DNA of 64,000 nucleotides, taken from NCBI GenBank assembly GCA_004764695.1, contig SMSO01000031.1, positions 5,637,261-5,701,260 on the forward strand, given 5' to 3'. A model generated the notes under the pieces. The model did not search any database and was not told the DNA's origin. It saw only the letters and a program-made list of their open reading frames with translations. Made by a program: the position numbers and the translations under genes. Positions 20,901 to 30,945 of the stretch are shown here, piece by piece. How positions within the stretch are numbered: position 1 is the stretch's first letter; the number at the start of each line of letters is the position of its first letter. This DNA comes from Schizochytrium sp. TIO01 (Eukaryota > Sar > Bigyra > Thraustochytrida > Thraustochytriidae).

Positions 20901-21162
20901 AACCCACCCTTTTGTTAACCCGTACTTGCTCATGGCCATGGCCTCAAGTTTTGCCTTGCACTTTATGATTCTCTACGTGCCCTCGTTCGCACCTATGTTT
21001 GATGTTGTCCCCCTGTCAACTGATGAGTGGCTCTTGGTCATTCTCTACTCGGCACCTGTTGTTGTCATCGACGAGATCCTCAAGTTCATTGGCCGTATCT
21101 CCAATGCTGCGGCTCTTAGAAGACGCCGTGCCGCCATTGAGGAGGCCAAGAAGGAGCAGTAG
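17980..21162 (+). CDS. SERCA-type Ca2+-transporting P-type ATPase
   Basis: Complete 1060-residue P2A ATPase that pumps Ca2+ from cytosol into the ER at the cost of ATP. Landmarks in order: TGES in the actuator domain (residue 187), PEGLP in M4 with the Ca2+-site Glu (about 319), the phosphorylated Asp in DKTGTLT (D361), KGAPE in the nucleotide domain, TGDN, and the hinge motif MTGDGVNDAP (709-718). M5 has SSNIGEV and M6 has NLVTDGPPA, which carry the Ca2+ ligands of SERCA pumps. Length matches SERCA (about 1000). The C-terminus ends KKEQ, a dilysine KKxx ER-retrieval signal, supporting ER residence. The ATG at 17980 follows a CAAA context and gives the expected N-terminus. Codon use is strongly biased to G/C-ending codons, unlike its neighbours, suggesting high expression. 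No intron is present. Confidence 0.97.
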   Translation: MAAIHAPWAKKVTEVEKELETSIEDGLSNEDASDRLEKFGKNELPKEEGSSFWELVLEQFDDPLVKILLVAALVSAAIAAYEAHEAGEALTLESLVESGVILLILILNAIVGVYQESNAEASLEALKAMQAATARVRREGKWEPTLPAEDLVPGDVIELNVGDCVPADCRVAELKTTTLRAEQSALTGESVAVSKIEDPIDSEDCEIQSKTNILFSGTMLANGHAICIVTGTGMSTEMGKIQEQLQAAAAERAEEKTPLKQKLEEFSDMLQWVISGICVMVWLINYRMFVDLENYTVDFKAAIYYFQIAVALAVAAIPEGLPTVITMCLALGTRKMAARNSIVRKLPAVETLGCTTVICSDKTGTLTTNMMSVRRVIVVSAGGKGSEDCTVSGATYNPADGSADVSNFGAAFEKLALIASVCNSSTVERVKGAWKHTGAPTESALTVLVEKLMGKDGKAADGVADGELPANARLQASSPAIATLEFTRDRKSMSVIVNTGKTRSSTNELLVKGAPETLLERCTHVLTNDGSRVAMTPEIKKDMQDRIASMASKALRTLGFAIKTELGELSDYDGPHHAAAAALRDPSKFVEIESGLTFVGLVGMQDPPRAEVRSSMEACRNAGIRVIVITGDNRITAEAVCREISVFSEDEDLEDKSFVGHEFSKLNVDKQRELLAKNVACGMVFSRAEPAFKQHIVKLLKEQGNVVAMTGDGVNDAPALKLADIGVAMGIAGTEVAREAADMILADDNFSTIVASVQEGRSIYDNMRAFIRYMISSNIGEVFSIFFVAALGLPEGMVPIQLLWVNLVTDGPPATALGFNPSDPDIMTKPPRDKSEPLISTWVMTRYIIVGLYVGFATVGSFVTWYTHGVGSEPFLGLIDLSKDGHSSVTFHELSNWEKCDPATNLFHLGEKEYPFTASDWTAGGLTYEVTGCDYFGEVGKKKASTLSLSVLVTIEMFNALNAISEDGSLFARGTHPFVNPYLLMAMASSFALHFMILYVPSFAPMFDVVPLSTDEWLLVILYSAPVVVIDEILKFIGRISNAAALRRRRAAIEEAKKEQ

Positions 21163-22182
21163 ACTTTTCTTTCTCAAGTAGATGCATATTGTGAATGAAT
21201 ACGGGAGGATATATATGATGACTTTGAGAGCTAGAAAATATTGCATGCATTATCCAATATAGGTGCTTTCTCTCTCTCTCCTACACCCCTTTTCTCCTCC
21301 TTTCTTTAAAACAAAAAAGAAATAAACTATATAAAAAAAAATAAAGAAGAGAAAATTAAATATCCATAATATAATTTTTGATTTTGATAATATTCATCCG
21401 TGTCACGAAGTCTCATGATTGCTTTTCATTTTCTTCTTGCACGTTGAAGCGCAAAGTTATGCTCTGCAGTGCCTTCGTACTTTAATTCTGTATTTTTTTT
21501 ATTTTTATCAAATTTGGAAAGGTCCTATTGATTGTGATGCAACTGTATTTGGGCTTTCTGAAAACGAGACACTTCAACTTATAGCAGGAACAACCAGGTC
21601 TTGGCATTATATTCGTGCTGATTTTGTTCATGTCTGTGTCAAATAGATCTAGTCATCAAGGCTGACAAAGCAACTTTCTCCTTCTGCCCCTATTTCTTCA
21701 TTTATTATTTTCCATTGGAAAGCAAATAAAAAGATAGGGGACTTTCTCTGCAGGGCGAAGTTCCAAGGCAAACTTATAGGCGATGTTCGAAATCCATTCT
21801 GAGTGCATCATGTGCAGGGTCTTGTATTCAGAACGAAAATTGAACCTCTACAGTACTGGAAACGGACAAAGCTGCAAGGCATATCATACATGTACCAAAA
21901 CATTTTTTATATTTAGGCCAAGTTCGTTAAAAGGGGAGGAGGAAACAAGTCATCTCTGATTTCTCAAAAATCAGGTACGGGGCAGAGCAAAGGCAGGGGG
22001 AGTGACGAGAGCTTAGGGCGCAGTAGCAATCACCAATAAGGATAAAATTAATGATGCCGAGCCACCATGGCAGATGGAACTTTGAGGACGATCAAAACAT
22101 GATTGCAATTCAGAGTTCCTTCAAAATGCGCATCTATTTGCTGCATCAAAAAGTGGCGTTGTCTACATTACATGAGAACAAT
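21163..22182. other. Intergenic spacer between convergent genes
   Basis: About 1 kb between the stops of the Ca2+-ATPase and dUTPase genes. It begins with AT-rich 3' untranslated-like sequence containing AATAAA-type signals near 21320-21350. I see no gene. Confidence 0.7.
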
Positions 22183-22929
22183 TTAAGCGGTCACAGAAGG
22201 CAAGGCCTTTAGGTTCTCGAGAAGCTCCTCGGCCTTGCCAACGCGAGCGTGTGCGCGTCCAACAGCGAGGACGGCAGCATCGCCCGCAAGAATGCGCTTC
22301 TTCAGGGCGGTCTTGGCCTCGCCCTCGAGGTCTTCGAGGCCAGCAAGTGCTACAAGAAGCTCCTCCATGACCTTGGCATCATCAGGCACTGCGGAGATCA
22401 CAGCGGAAACGTCAAATTTGGCCTTCTTGGCTTCAGGAGCCTCCTCAGTGACAGCTGCAGGGTTTTCGTTAGCACTAACACCAGTGCTGCCAAAGCCACC
22501 TTCCCCGCGAATGGAATCCTCAAGGCTAGAAACCTCCGTGACAGGTGCCATGCTAATTTTTTCAAGAACGAGCTGTGCAATACGGTCTCCGTGCTTAACC
22601 TCGAGGTCCTCAGAGCCGTGGTTGAAGAGAACAACACCGACGTTGCCACGGTAATCACGGTCAATGACGCCGGCACCGACATCAATATGCTTTTTCCAGG
22701 AAAGTCCAGAGCGCGGTGCAACACGACCGTAAGTGCCTTCAGGGCATTGCATGGCCAAATCAGTCTTGACAATGCCCTTGCCAGAGGCAGGGATGACTGT
22801 ATCGTGAGCTGCGTACAAATCAAGACCCGCAGCTTCTGCAGAGCCACGCGTTGGCATAGTTGCCTTGTCAGAAAGTTTGCTCACAAGAAGCTCCGCCATC
22901 TTGCCGGTTCGTATCAAGCTCCGTCGCAT
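22183..22929 (-). CDS. DUT: dUTP pyrophosphatase with C-terminal extension
   Basis: Trimeric-type dUTPase, which hydrolyses dUTP to dUMP and diphosphate to keep uracil out of DNA and supply dTMP synthesis. All five family motifs are visible: AAGLDLYAA (33-41), PRSGLS (72-77), [14 protein letters not shown] (87-100, catalytic Asp and uracil-binding hairpin), RIAQLV (116-121) and [10 protein letters not shown] (141-150, the C-terminal P-loop-like arm). The catalytic unit is therefore intact in 150 residues. Unusually, about 98 more residues follow motif 5, which normally ends the protein: a short basic patch (EAKKAKF), then a mostly helical Leu/Ala/Glu-rich segment I do not recognise. Translation may start at Met1 (22929) or at Met11 (22899, MAELLV), which is closer to typical dUTPase N-termini. 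No organelle signal is obvious. Confidence 0.93.
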   Translation of the reverse strand: MRRSLIRTGKMAELLVSKLSDKATMPTRGSAEAAGLDLYAAHDTVIPASGKGIVKTDLAMQCPEGTYGRVAPRSGLSWKKHIDVGAGVIDRDYRGNVGVVLFNHGSEDLEVKHGDRIAQLVLEKISMAPVTEVSSLEDSIRGEGGFGSTGVSANENPAAVTEEAPEAKKAKFDVSAVISAVPDDAKVMEELLVALAGLEDLEGEAKTALKKRILAGDAAVLAVGRAHARVGKAEELLENLKALPSVTA

Positions 22930-23716
22930 ACACTGCTAGTCAAGATGGGCAAGGTATTGTTGAGTTCGAAAGAACTAGTTTGCCGTTGTTGGTTTGCTTG
23001 GCTTGGTTGCTTGGCCAGGCGCGTCCGACTTTAGGCAAGGAACTCAACTATGTTAGATAATGGTCGTTAGTTTTGCTGACAAATAATAAATAATAATAAT
23101 AATAAATTTTTCGTAGTTAGGCAAATGTGACCAAAGAGTCAAACCAGTCAAACTTCGGGCTGAGGTTGCGCTTGCAAGCAGACGAGCAGAGTAACCCGAT
23201 GCAGTAGCATTGCCGATTTCTAAATCAAATACTGCTTGCTGGAGGCTTGTACATTTGAGCCTAAGCTAAGAGATTTTTGCATCCCTCGTTCCTTCATTTA
23301 GACTTAAATTTACTTTTGGTCAAGCTTTTGGTTTTAAAATGAACTGTTTTACCTTAATCGTTAAGGAACAGAACCAACGCTATAGGCTTGGGGTGAAGAA
23401 GAAGAATAAATTTAGATAGGTTGATGCATCTTTCTGTCTCAATTCATTAAGAGCAAACGGGAGAGAGAAGAGCGCAAGTTTAGTGAACTATTACAATTGT
23501 GGAGCAACAGAAGAAATGTTGTAAAGGTCAACTCTTTACAGAAACTATGGTGAAGGATGAAAATAAAAGAAAAACACAGCGGTAAGTTGTTATAAAGTAG
23601 TATTATTCAAACTACGAAGAAAACAAACAAACAAACAAACAAAATTAACACTATCTATAGTGTTGTCTGATCCTCGACTGAAATAGTTGCTTCGCCAAAG
23701 GAGAACAGATTCCATT
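22930..23716. other. Intergenic spacer
   Basis: About 790 bases between the dUTPase start and the end of the next minus-strand gene. It includes an AATAAT stretch near 23085-23105 and an AAAC array at 23620-23643. No gene is seen. Confidence 0.7.
23620..23643. repeat. AAAC tetranucleotide array
   Basis: About six AAAC units just beyond the 3' end of the minus-strand gene at 23717. Confidence 0.9.
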
Positions 23717-26590
23717 TTATACTTGCACGTTGATATCATTCACGTTGACACTGTTTCCTGGACGGCAAAGCAGCTTTTTGAGGGTAGACCCAGTGCTCGA
23801 GACAGAAGCGTCAGACTTTGAATGGGTTCTAGGCCACGAACTCGAGCCCTTCGCATTTTTTCCACTTGGGCGACGACGGGACCCATGACCGGCTGAAAAA
23901 TGCTTCCGCACGACATCAAAACGTCCAGATCCACGCTGACGAATTTGTGCCTTGTGATGCGTTTTACCAAAGCCATAGGTGATCATAAACTCGCGAAACT
24001 CGGGTGTCGCCGCAGCAGCGATAGCACTTCCGTCAATGTCGTTCGCACCAAACTGTAGAAGGAACTTTGCAGATTCTATGTCACCTAGTTTCGACGCGAT
24101 TTGCAAAGGGGTCTCTTTGGATTTGTTGAAGGCATCAGGCTCATCTCCACGTTGGAGTAGTGCAAGGACTGCAGCGGGGTCTTTTGCTCGGCAAGCCTCC
24201 CAAAGGTCACCAACATCGATATCGTTATTAGTGCGGGCCTCGATAGGTGCAAGCAAAGGGCTGTCAGGGTCAACTAATTGGATGTCGTTAAGTTCAGTCT
24301 CTTTCTGGATCGTGCCCTTGCTAAAACGCACGGTGAAGAGCTTATCGCCATCATACTGCTTGATTGTGGCCGGGTAGAATTCTTCGTTGTCATGATAGAG
24401 AGCGCGGCATGGTCTACCTGCCCAGGCAAAATAATCTTCAAAATCTTCTGAGGGATCACGCTCCTCCCACTCGAACTGGAATTCGTCTTCGTCCACTTCT
24501 GATGCCGAGGCTTCGCCTTCACTTTCGGCATCCTTACCAGCATCGGAGGTTTCACTATTTTCACTATCCTCCTTATCGTCTTCGTCCTTTTCACTGCATC
24601 TGCTTCGGCGGCTCATGCGTCGGCTCACACTAGATACAAATGAACTACGACCAGACGAGACTGCTGAAGAACGACTCGAATTAGTCGCTGATGGGTGTGC
24701 CTTGCCCTCGTCGGCGGCTGCTACCTCGTTTTCACCTTCATCAGCTCGAGAGCTCTTGGATGCCACGCTCTTGCGCATAGATGACTTGCGTTTAGAGAAA
24801 CGACTTGAAGTGGACTTGCGGGACGAGGAGCTACTACCGTAAGCGTAGACTTCGTCATCATCGTCTTCCTCCTCCTCCTCCTCCTCTTCATGTTGTTTCT
24901 TAGACGAAGCGGATCTCTTTGAGAGGCGGTTTTCAGCTGCATAATAGGGGTTCACAGCACCACCATCGGAGTCCTCTTCTTCCTCCTCCTCGAGTGCCTC
25001 AAGCAGTTGGGGGGAAATCACAAGAGTTGCACTCGATGCATGTTTCATGGATTCGCGGCTAGATTTAGAGTGACGAGAGCGCGAGCTACTACGTTTAGAC
25101 ACGCGTTTATCCTCTTGTTCGGGCTCTTCCACTTCTTCCTCTTCGCCATCGTCCTTGTTCTCGTCCATCTTAAAATGTACGTGTGAGACTCTCTTGGAGG
25201 ATGGACGAGTTGCTCTGGAGCGCCGGGAAGTTCTGCGCAGCAATGATTGTTTCACCATAGGCTCTGTGGCAGCTTCCTCTGACTTCTCTACAGGGGTATC
25301 TACATTGAACTTCTTCGTTTTCGACAAAGATGTGAAGCTTTTTGTGCGCGGGCTTGACTTTGATTTTCCGGATCCAAAGCTGCTAAAGCTGTTCTTGGAG
25401 CTCGTACTTGAGCGCCGCGATTCAGAGTCTAGTACATCATCATCGTCCTCCTGATCAATATTCCATCGGACGGTAGAGAGGCGATGAGAAGGCTTGCTCA
25501 AGCTAGAATATACAGAAGCAGCGTCGTCATCATCATCATCATCCTCGATGTTGTCTTCATTCTCACGAACTACTGAAAGACGTTTCGACGAAACACGCCT
25601 TGAGCGACGAGAACTACTGCGACTTCTCGATTTGCTACGGTGACTGCTGCACCTTTTCGATGCCTCTGCTTCTTCTTCTTCTTCTTCAGCCTCCGCAATG
25701 GCAGTAGGCATATCTCCAACATATGATACACGAGAGCTACGACGCGAGGAATTGGCCACAGGTTGCTTGAGGATTGAGTGTCTTACACTACTCTCTCGCC
25801 TAGACTGTCTAGTGGGATTCGAGATGTGCTTTGTTAGATCTTCCTCCTCCTCCTCTTCTTCAATAACTTCATCTTGCTCTTGTTCATGAGCTTCTTCGAG
25901 TACCTCTGCCACTTCATCCGTTTTTGGTGCTTTCATAGAGCGACGTACAGAAACTCGAGACACCACACTAGCTACACCGGACTTAACACGCTTTAGAAGA
26001 TCTTGATCCCCTTGCTCCATGGGTTCGTTAAGGTCTTCCTCGGAGTCGTTTGTATCGTTATCCTCTTCGCTCTCGCTCAGTGATAGAGATTTACTGTGTC
26101 TGGTGCTTGTTTGGCGCGCACTCTTGCGCACCGATCGGCTGGATTTTCTAGGCTCCTCAGCTACGTCTTCTTCAGAATCGTCGGTGGAAGAGAGCTCCTG
26201 CACGACACGTTCGACGCTAGGCAAGAATGAAGATCCCTGGCTTTCATTTTCATCGTTTTCATAGGTCATACCCTCATCATCCGAAAATTGATACGCTTTG
26301 TTCTTGCGAGCTGCCATGGAGAGCCTTTTTGCAACGCTCATGCGTTGTTTTCTTGGTTTTTTCTTCGAAAGCTCGGACTTGAAGTTTGCATCGCCAGGAT
26401 GCCTTGCCTTGGGATACTTGCACACAGCGCAAATTCCCTGATATCCAAAAACCTCATCGAACTGAAAGCCAGGGCATTCTGCCGCATTCAAATATTTCTT
26501 CATAGTGGGCCTTTTTTCTGTGGCTGCGGCTCCAAAGTATTGATTTGGCACCAAGTTGCGCTCCAGCTGTACCTTAAATCTTTGCGTCAT
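23717..26590 (-). CDS. Acidic Ser/Arg-rich protein with Tudor-like and ankyrin regions
   Basis: A 957-residue protein, not assigned to a named family. Near the N-terminus is a Cys/His cluster C39-x14-C54-x2-C57-x6-H64 within a compact aromatic segment, which looks like a small zinc-binding module. Residues about 75-700 are low complexity: alternating Ser/Arg-rich basic blocks (SRRSSR, RHSKSL types) and long Asp/Glu runs. A Tudor-like module follows (about 720-775: GRPCRALYHDNEEFYPATI, then KLFTVRF), a fold that often reads methylated Lys or Arg. Two to three ankyrin-type repeats (about 797-880, KETPLQIASKLGD and AKFLLQFGAND) come next, then a basic tail. The composition suggests a nuclear chromatin or RNA-processing scaffold, by inference. 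The start at 26590 is the first ATG of the frame. A 4.3 kb spacer separates it from the divergent VPS24 gene. Confidence 0.85.
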   Translation of the reverse strand: MTQRFKVQLERNLVPNQYFGAAATEKRPTMKKYLNAAECPGFQFDEVFGYQGICAVCKYPKARHPGDANFKSELSKKKPRKQRMSVAKRLSMAARKNKAYQFSDDEGMTYENDENESQGSSFLPSVERVVQELSSTDDSEEDVAEEPRKSSRSVRKSARQTSTRHSKSLSLSESEEDNDTNDSEEDLNEPMEQGDQDLLKRVKSGVASVVSRVSVRRSMKAPKTDEVAEVLEEAHEQEQDEVIEEEEEEEDLTKHISNPTRQSRRESSVRHSILKQPVANSSRRSSRVSYVGDMPTAIAEAEEEEEEAEASKRCSSHRSKSRSRSSSRRSRRVSSKRLSVVRENEDNIEDDDDDDDAASVYSSLSKPSHRLSTVRWNIDQEDDDDVLDSESRRSSTSSKNSFSSFGSGKSKSSPRTKSFTSLSKTKKFNVDTPVEKSEEAATEPMVKQSLLRRTSRRSRATRPSSKRVSHVHFKMDENKDDGEEEEVEEPEQEDKRVSKRSSSRSRHSKSSRESMKHASSATLVISPQLLEALEEEEEEDSDGGAVNPYYAAENRLSKRSASSKKQHEEEEEEEEDDDDEVYAYGSSSSSRKSTSSRFSKRKSSMRKSVASKSSRADEGENEVAAADEGKAHPSATNSSRSSAVSSGRSSFVSSVSRRMSRRSRCSEKDEDDKEDSENSETSDAGKDAESEGEASASEVDEDEFQFEWEERDPSEDFEDYFAWAGRPCRALYHDNEEFYPATIKQYDGDKLFTVRFSKGTIQKETELNDIQLVDPDSPLLAPIEARTNNDIDVGDLWEACRAKDPAAVLALLQRGDEPDAFNKSKETPLQIASKLGDIESAKFLLQFGANDIDGSAIAAAATPEFREFMITYGFGKTHHKAQIRQRGSGRFDVVRKHFSAGHGSRRRPSGKNAKGSSSWPRTHSKSDASVSSTGSTLKKLLCRPGNSVNVNDINVQV

Positions 26591-29500
26591 TTCCCACGAA
26601 TCCCGTCCTGCACAAAAGCGCAGGACGTCTCAGAAACCTCCAGCACAGCTACAATACCTTCTAACGATTTAAAATAAAGAATCCACGAGCCTAGTCTAGA
26701 TGCTTAACCAAACGCCTTGGCTGCTGATCTCCAATCTCCACTCAGACGTGGCTATCAATCAACTTCGACGAGAACTATTTCGATATGGAAAAGGATAAAT
26801 ACTGCTATAAATATATAGCAATATGAAGTCCTTATAAATAAGCGCACGCGCCGCGTTCCTTCCAGAGGACCACGCCGTGCCTTACTCACGCGCTCGCTCG
26901 CGGCGTCTACCGAAGCGTCCTGGCGCCTCAGGCCTCTCGCTGTGCCACTTCCTGGGGGTGCTGCGCTGCCGTGAGCGAGGGGCCGGCCAGCGGAGCGAGA
27001 GAGCTGTGCTTGTGTATATATGTATGCTAGATGGATGGACTCTGGCAATGCCGATCGAGCGGGACTCCGGATCCCAGCGCCAGCGACTTCTCAATCTATG
27101 CTTTGAAGCCCGGGCTTCTTTCTGCCTTTCAATGGTGAGTCGCTTTCGTGCCTCCGTGCGCTGCGGCGGCGGAGGTCGAAGGCGCGCTTCAGCTTTGGTG
27201 AAGTACCCGCCCTCGCGCGCGCACGCAGAGACGGAGAGACTTTTAGTTTGAGGTATTTATCTCCAAATTTCTGCAAAGTGGAAAAAGGAATTATAGAGAG
27301 TCAATAATTTCCGATGAAAATAATTTTTAGTTTTCTTTTCTTTCTTACTTTCTGCTAATGATATTAGGTCCTCTACATCACTGTTGTTACGTTTTATAGT
27401 GCCGTCAAAGAATGATCATGTTTATGCTCCCAGAAACCAATGCGATGAATCTATGTGTGCAGTGTTGTAGTGGTGCCTAGGCCTGAGCTACTTTCCTCAA
27501 CTCCAATTGCTCGTGTGCTTACTCTACTTCACAACTTTGAAGGTTAGGTATGCACCTGCCTACGATACGGTTTGTTGATTTTTAAAAAAAATATTTTAAT
27601 TTTTTTAATTTTGAAGTCGTGAATGTAGTCTCAAAAAACTTGACCAGAAACAAATGTAGTATGTGAAATACCTGCAAACTTTGGAGCTCGCACGCTGCTG
27701 AGGTGAGCGAGTACGCCAAGGTGTAGCTTATTGAGGCGTCGAACTTCAATTTGGTGGAGGGCCACACGCAGGGATCGCGAAAGAAAGCAAAACATCTCTA
27801 CTTATTTTAAAGTTAAAAGAATACTTTCAGTAGAACGAGTGCTATAGTTGGTAATAGTTGATGCTACCCCCACCTCCACATGGAAAAAAGGATTGCTCTT
27901 TCACTCGCTCCACACGACGAACTCAACATCAGTTTGACAACAGACACCGCGTATTATCCCACCCTTTCCTCTTTCTTCAAAGACAGCACGTGCGCATAAT
28001 TAATACCTTGTCTGTTAAGCTTATGCCACTTCTTCAAATCAAGTGGTGTGTGTAAACCAATTCACAAAACCACGCGATATCTTCATGTTTATTCCCTTTC
28101 AATGAGAGTAGTCTTGTGGGAGAAGCATCAACATTTGTATATGATAGATCTATTTTGTTTGTTTTCTTCTTTCTGTTGAAGGTACTAGAGAACATGAAGC
28201 CGAAGCGCAGGTGCAAAAGAGGGCAGAAGCTTCATGCTATTTGGCTGTTACCTACGCATATTCTGGATCGAGGAAAGCCGAGTGGCGACATGAGTGGCAA
28301 AATACATCGAACGAGTGCGAGATGAGCCGCTCGCTAAAGGGCGACTACTCCATCTCATTCTGGACGAGGGGCATTACTTTGCAACTTGTTGAATTGAATG
28401 TGAAAGTTTGTAAAGGCCAGCTTTTTTAGTTCTTCATAAGATTATTACCTTTTTTTCTTCTTTCTTTTCTTTTAATATAAAACTTTTTGTTACAAGCTCG
28501 TCCAGGTGTGTGTGAGGGAGGGAATCGAGTGTGCATTTGAGAGGGGGATTGGAAGCCTTAAGAGGGGGGAGCTGCGGAGATACATTGTGAGGGAAGCGTC
28601 CGGAATACTAGAGCAAAGTTTCAAGAACCACTGGAGATGTGGGTGAGGAGAGGCTGCACGTGATGTTGCCAAACACTGCTTTTTCAGCCTGGTCCCTCCT
28701 CCTGCGCGTGCACGTCCACTGTCTCACTAAGACTGGACATTTATGAAGCTATTCATGTGAGGTAAACTCCCGCAGATATATAATCTTTCCTCTTTATAGT
28801 TCCTAGTGGGCCCCTCTGAAGTGGCACCCAAATCCGCACATTCTCTATTTTGACGAAAGAACACAGGGGAGGCGCCGAATGCTGTGGCATTCGCATTTAT
28901 CTCGCACGAGCTGCCGTGCAGTGTCAGCAGGTCATGCATGCATGCATGGATAGCTCATCATGGCCATGCTTTCATGAACTCGAAAAGTCTGGCATCCGGA
29001 AATTTCTCTCTCAAAACCACGCCAAAGTACACGAAATTACAGGCATTTCACTTTGACAAATTGGCCTTAAAATTGTCTGTGCACACCTCGACGCTCGCAA
29101 AGACAGACTCGCGACGTTAGTGTTCTCCTTCTACTTGAGTGCTATAGTTTAAGCTAACTGTCATCATAAATCCTGTTCCACTCACACACTTCTATAGAGA
29201 TGAGGTGCTAGTGTGGAAGAACGCGTTCCGTTCTTAATTGAGCGAAGGTGTTCTTCTGCCAAGGACTCAGCGACGGTTAAGGGACCAAGGAGAGAAACGA
29301 TGGGCTGGATAGCTCCTCGTCGGGTCTAGGAATCTTGAAACGCTGTGAAAGAGGATTTGGTGGTGATGGCTGCCAGGGGTTTAATTGTTCGATAACCCAG
29401 ATATGATACCTCCTGATGCGCGAAGCTGAAAGAATATTTTTTTTGTCGTGTTGAAATACTTCAGGAGGTGATCTATGGTCAGATGAAATTGCACGCGCGA

Positions 29501-30945
29501 TGCTTTAAGCTCCAGACGAAAGTAAGGACTTTATAGCTACTGCAACTGACCTAAGGGTGAAAGGCGTATGTGAAGAGACGAGATCCGGGCCTTTTTAAGT
29601 ATTTCGAGGAGTAGTGCACCCATTTGTCAAAAGAGTGATGATGCAGTATAGCACAGTAGCATTGAACCACGTGGAAAAGCACTCGCTGTCCAGGCTTTGA
29701 ATTAGCAAAATTCGATGAACGTCCCCTTCTTGAACTATGAAGATATTGGGCCTAATTAAAATGCTCCACTTTTCTTATCTATTGCTACTACTTGGTGCAC
29801 CTTGGTGGAAAGGTCATGAAATTTAGTAATAGGCCAACATCAATGAATGCAAAGAAGATCTAAAAATACAGCACGGGTGTATTTAATTTTTGGCGAAGAT
29901 TTCTAGATTCAATTTTGCAAGAGTTTAAGCGAACGGTATCAGCAATAGTACATGTTATGGTTTTGGTTTTTACTAATATACCTAATATAATTTGGTGAAA
30001 CAGACATATAACTAGGAGGACAGCCATTGAGTATAAGCGAATAATCTAAAACACATCCAGAGTATACCTGTTTTTGGCAAAGATTTTTTCGGTGCTTTGG
30101 CTATGCAATTGTAAAGTGAAGAGGGGATACTTCCGTGATACCCAATACAGAGACAAGATACATTAAATGTCATATCCGGTCACATATACACTCTGATTGA
30201 TCCAACAAATTTTCTAGACTCAGGGGATTTCACTTATTAAGTATCATCAACGCGTTCGAAATACAGGTATGGTCATCTGATCTTGAGCAATCCCGTAGCT
30301 ATAGAATAGAAAAAGAGGAACCCGTTGACTTCATCTAAAATGTACGTATCATACAGAGCAAACAACACTGGTGATTCCTTTGTAAAACAAAGAATTGTTG
30401 GTCTGAGACGTTTGTACGCAATTCGTTCGCCACCGTTCACTTACAATGTGTCTAGTAGGTGGGTCGCTTGCAATTTTCATAGCGAAGCGCTTTTGTTGCA
30501 TTAGTTCCACACATTCTTTGCAATAGATCAATATTTATATGTTCCAGTAGTTCTAAGTGATCCATAAGTTCCTCTCCTTCACTCCTTCGGAAAAGGCTGC
30601 TGCGGCAGAGATCCTCTCGCGCAAAGTCCACCTGCCGATCTTGCAAAGCATCCAAGGTGCGTGCCTCGAAAGCCCCCCTCGGACACGCGGAGATTATCCT
30701 ACACTGACACCAGTCAGTTGTGGCAGCAACGCATCCTAAGTTTGGTGACTGAGTTGACACTCATTGGCCAACCTAGAGCGAAAGCAAAACCGTGGTGCTC
30801 TTGAACCCTGAAAACACAACTATACGCCGCATAAACTGCGAGTGTCTACGTCAAAAAGACTTCAACCTTACTGAAGGACGTCGCCTGGCAGGTTTTGAAC
30901 TGATCTAAGTGCAGGTTGTGAAGTTTGGACACATTCGCAGGCACC
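26591..30945. other. 4.3 kb spacer between divergent genes
   Basis: No gene I can support. The part near 26840-27240 is GC-rich, with a 124-codon Arg-rich plus-strand ORF that looks like a composition artefact. The rest is AT-rich unique sequence with short ORFs in all frames, a few short palindromes (for example ATGC repeats near 28930) and no mobile-element motif. A 102-codon minus-strand ORF at 30452-30760 has a fairly balanced composition but no recognisable domain. Confidence 0.6.

Noticed and set aside
26877-27251. 124-codon Arg-rich plus-strand ORF
   Set aside because: It lies in a GC-rich pocket with open frames on both strands, and its protein composition is unlike the other genes.
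30452-30760. 102-codon minus-strand ORF upstream of VPS24
   Set aside because: The composition is not unreasonable, but there is no recognisable domain or conservation evidence; left as unsupported.
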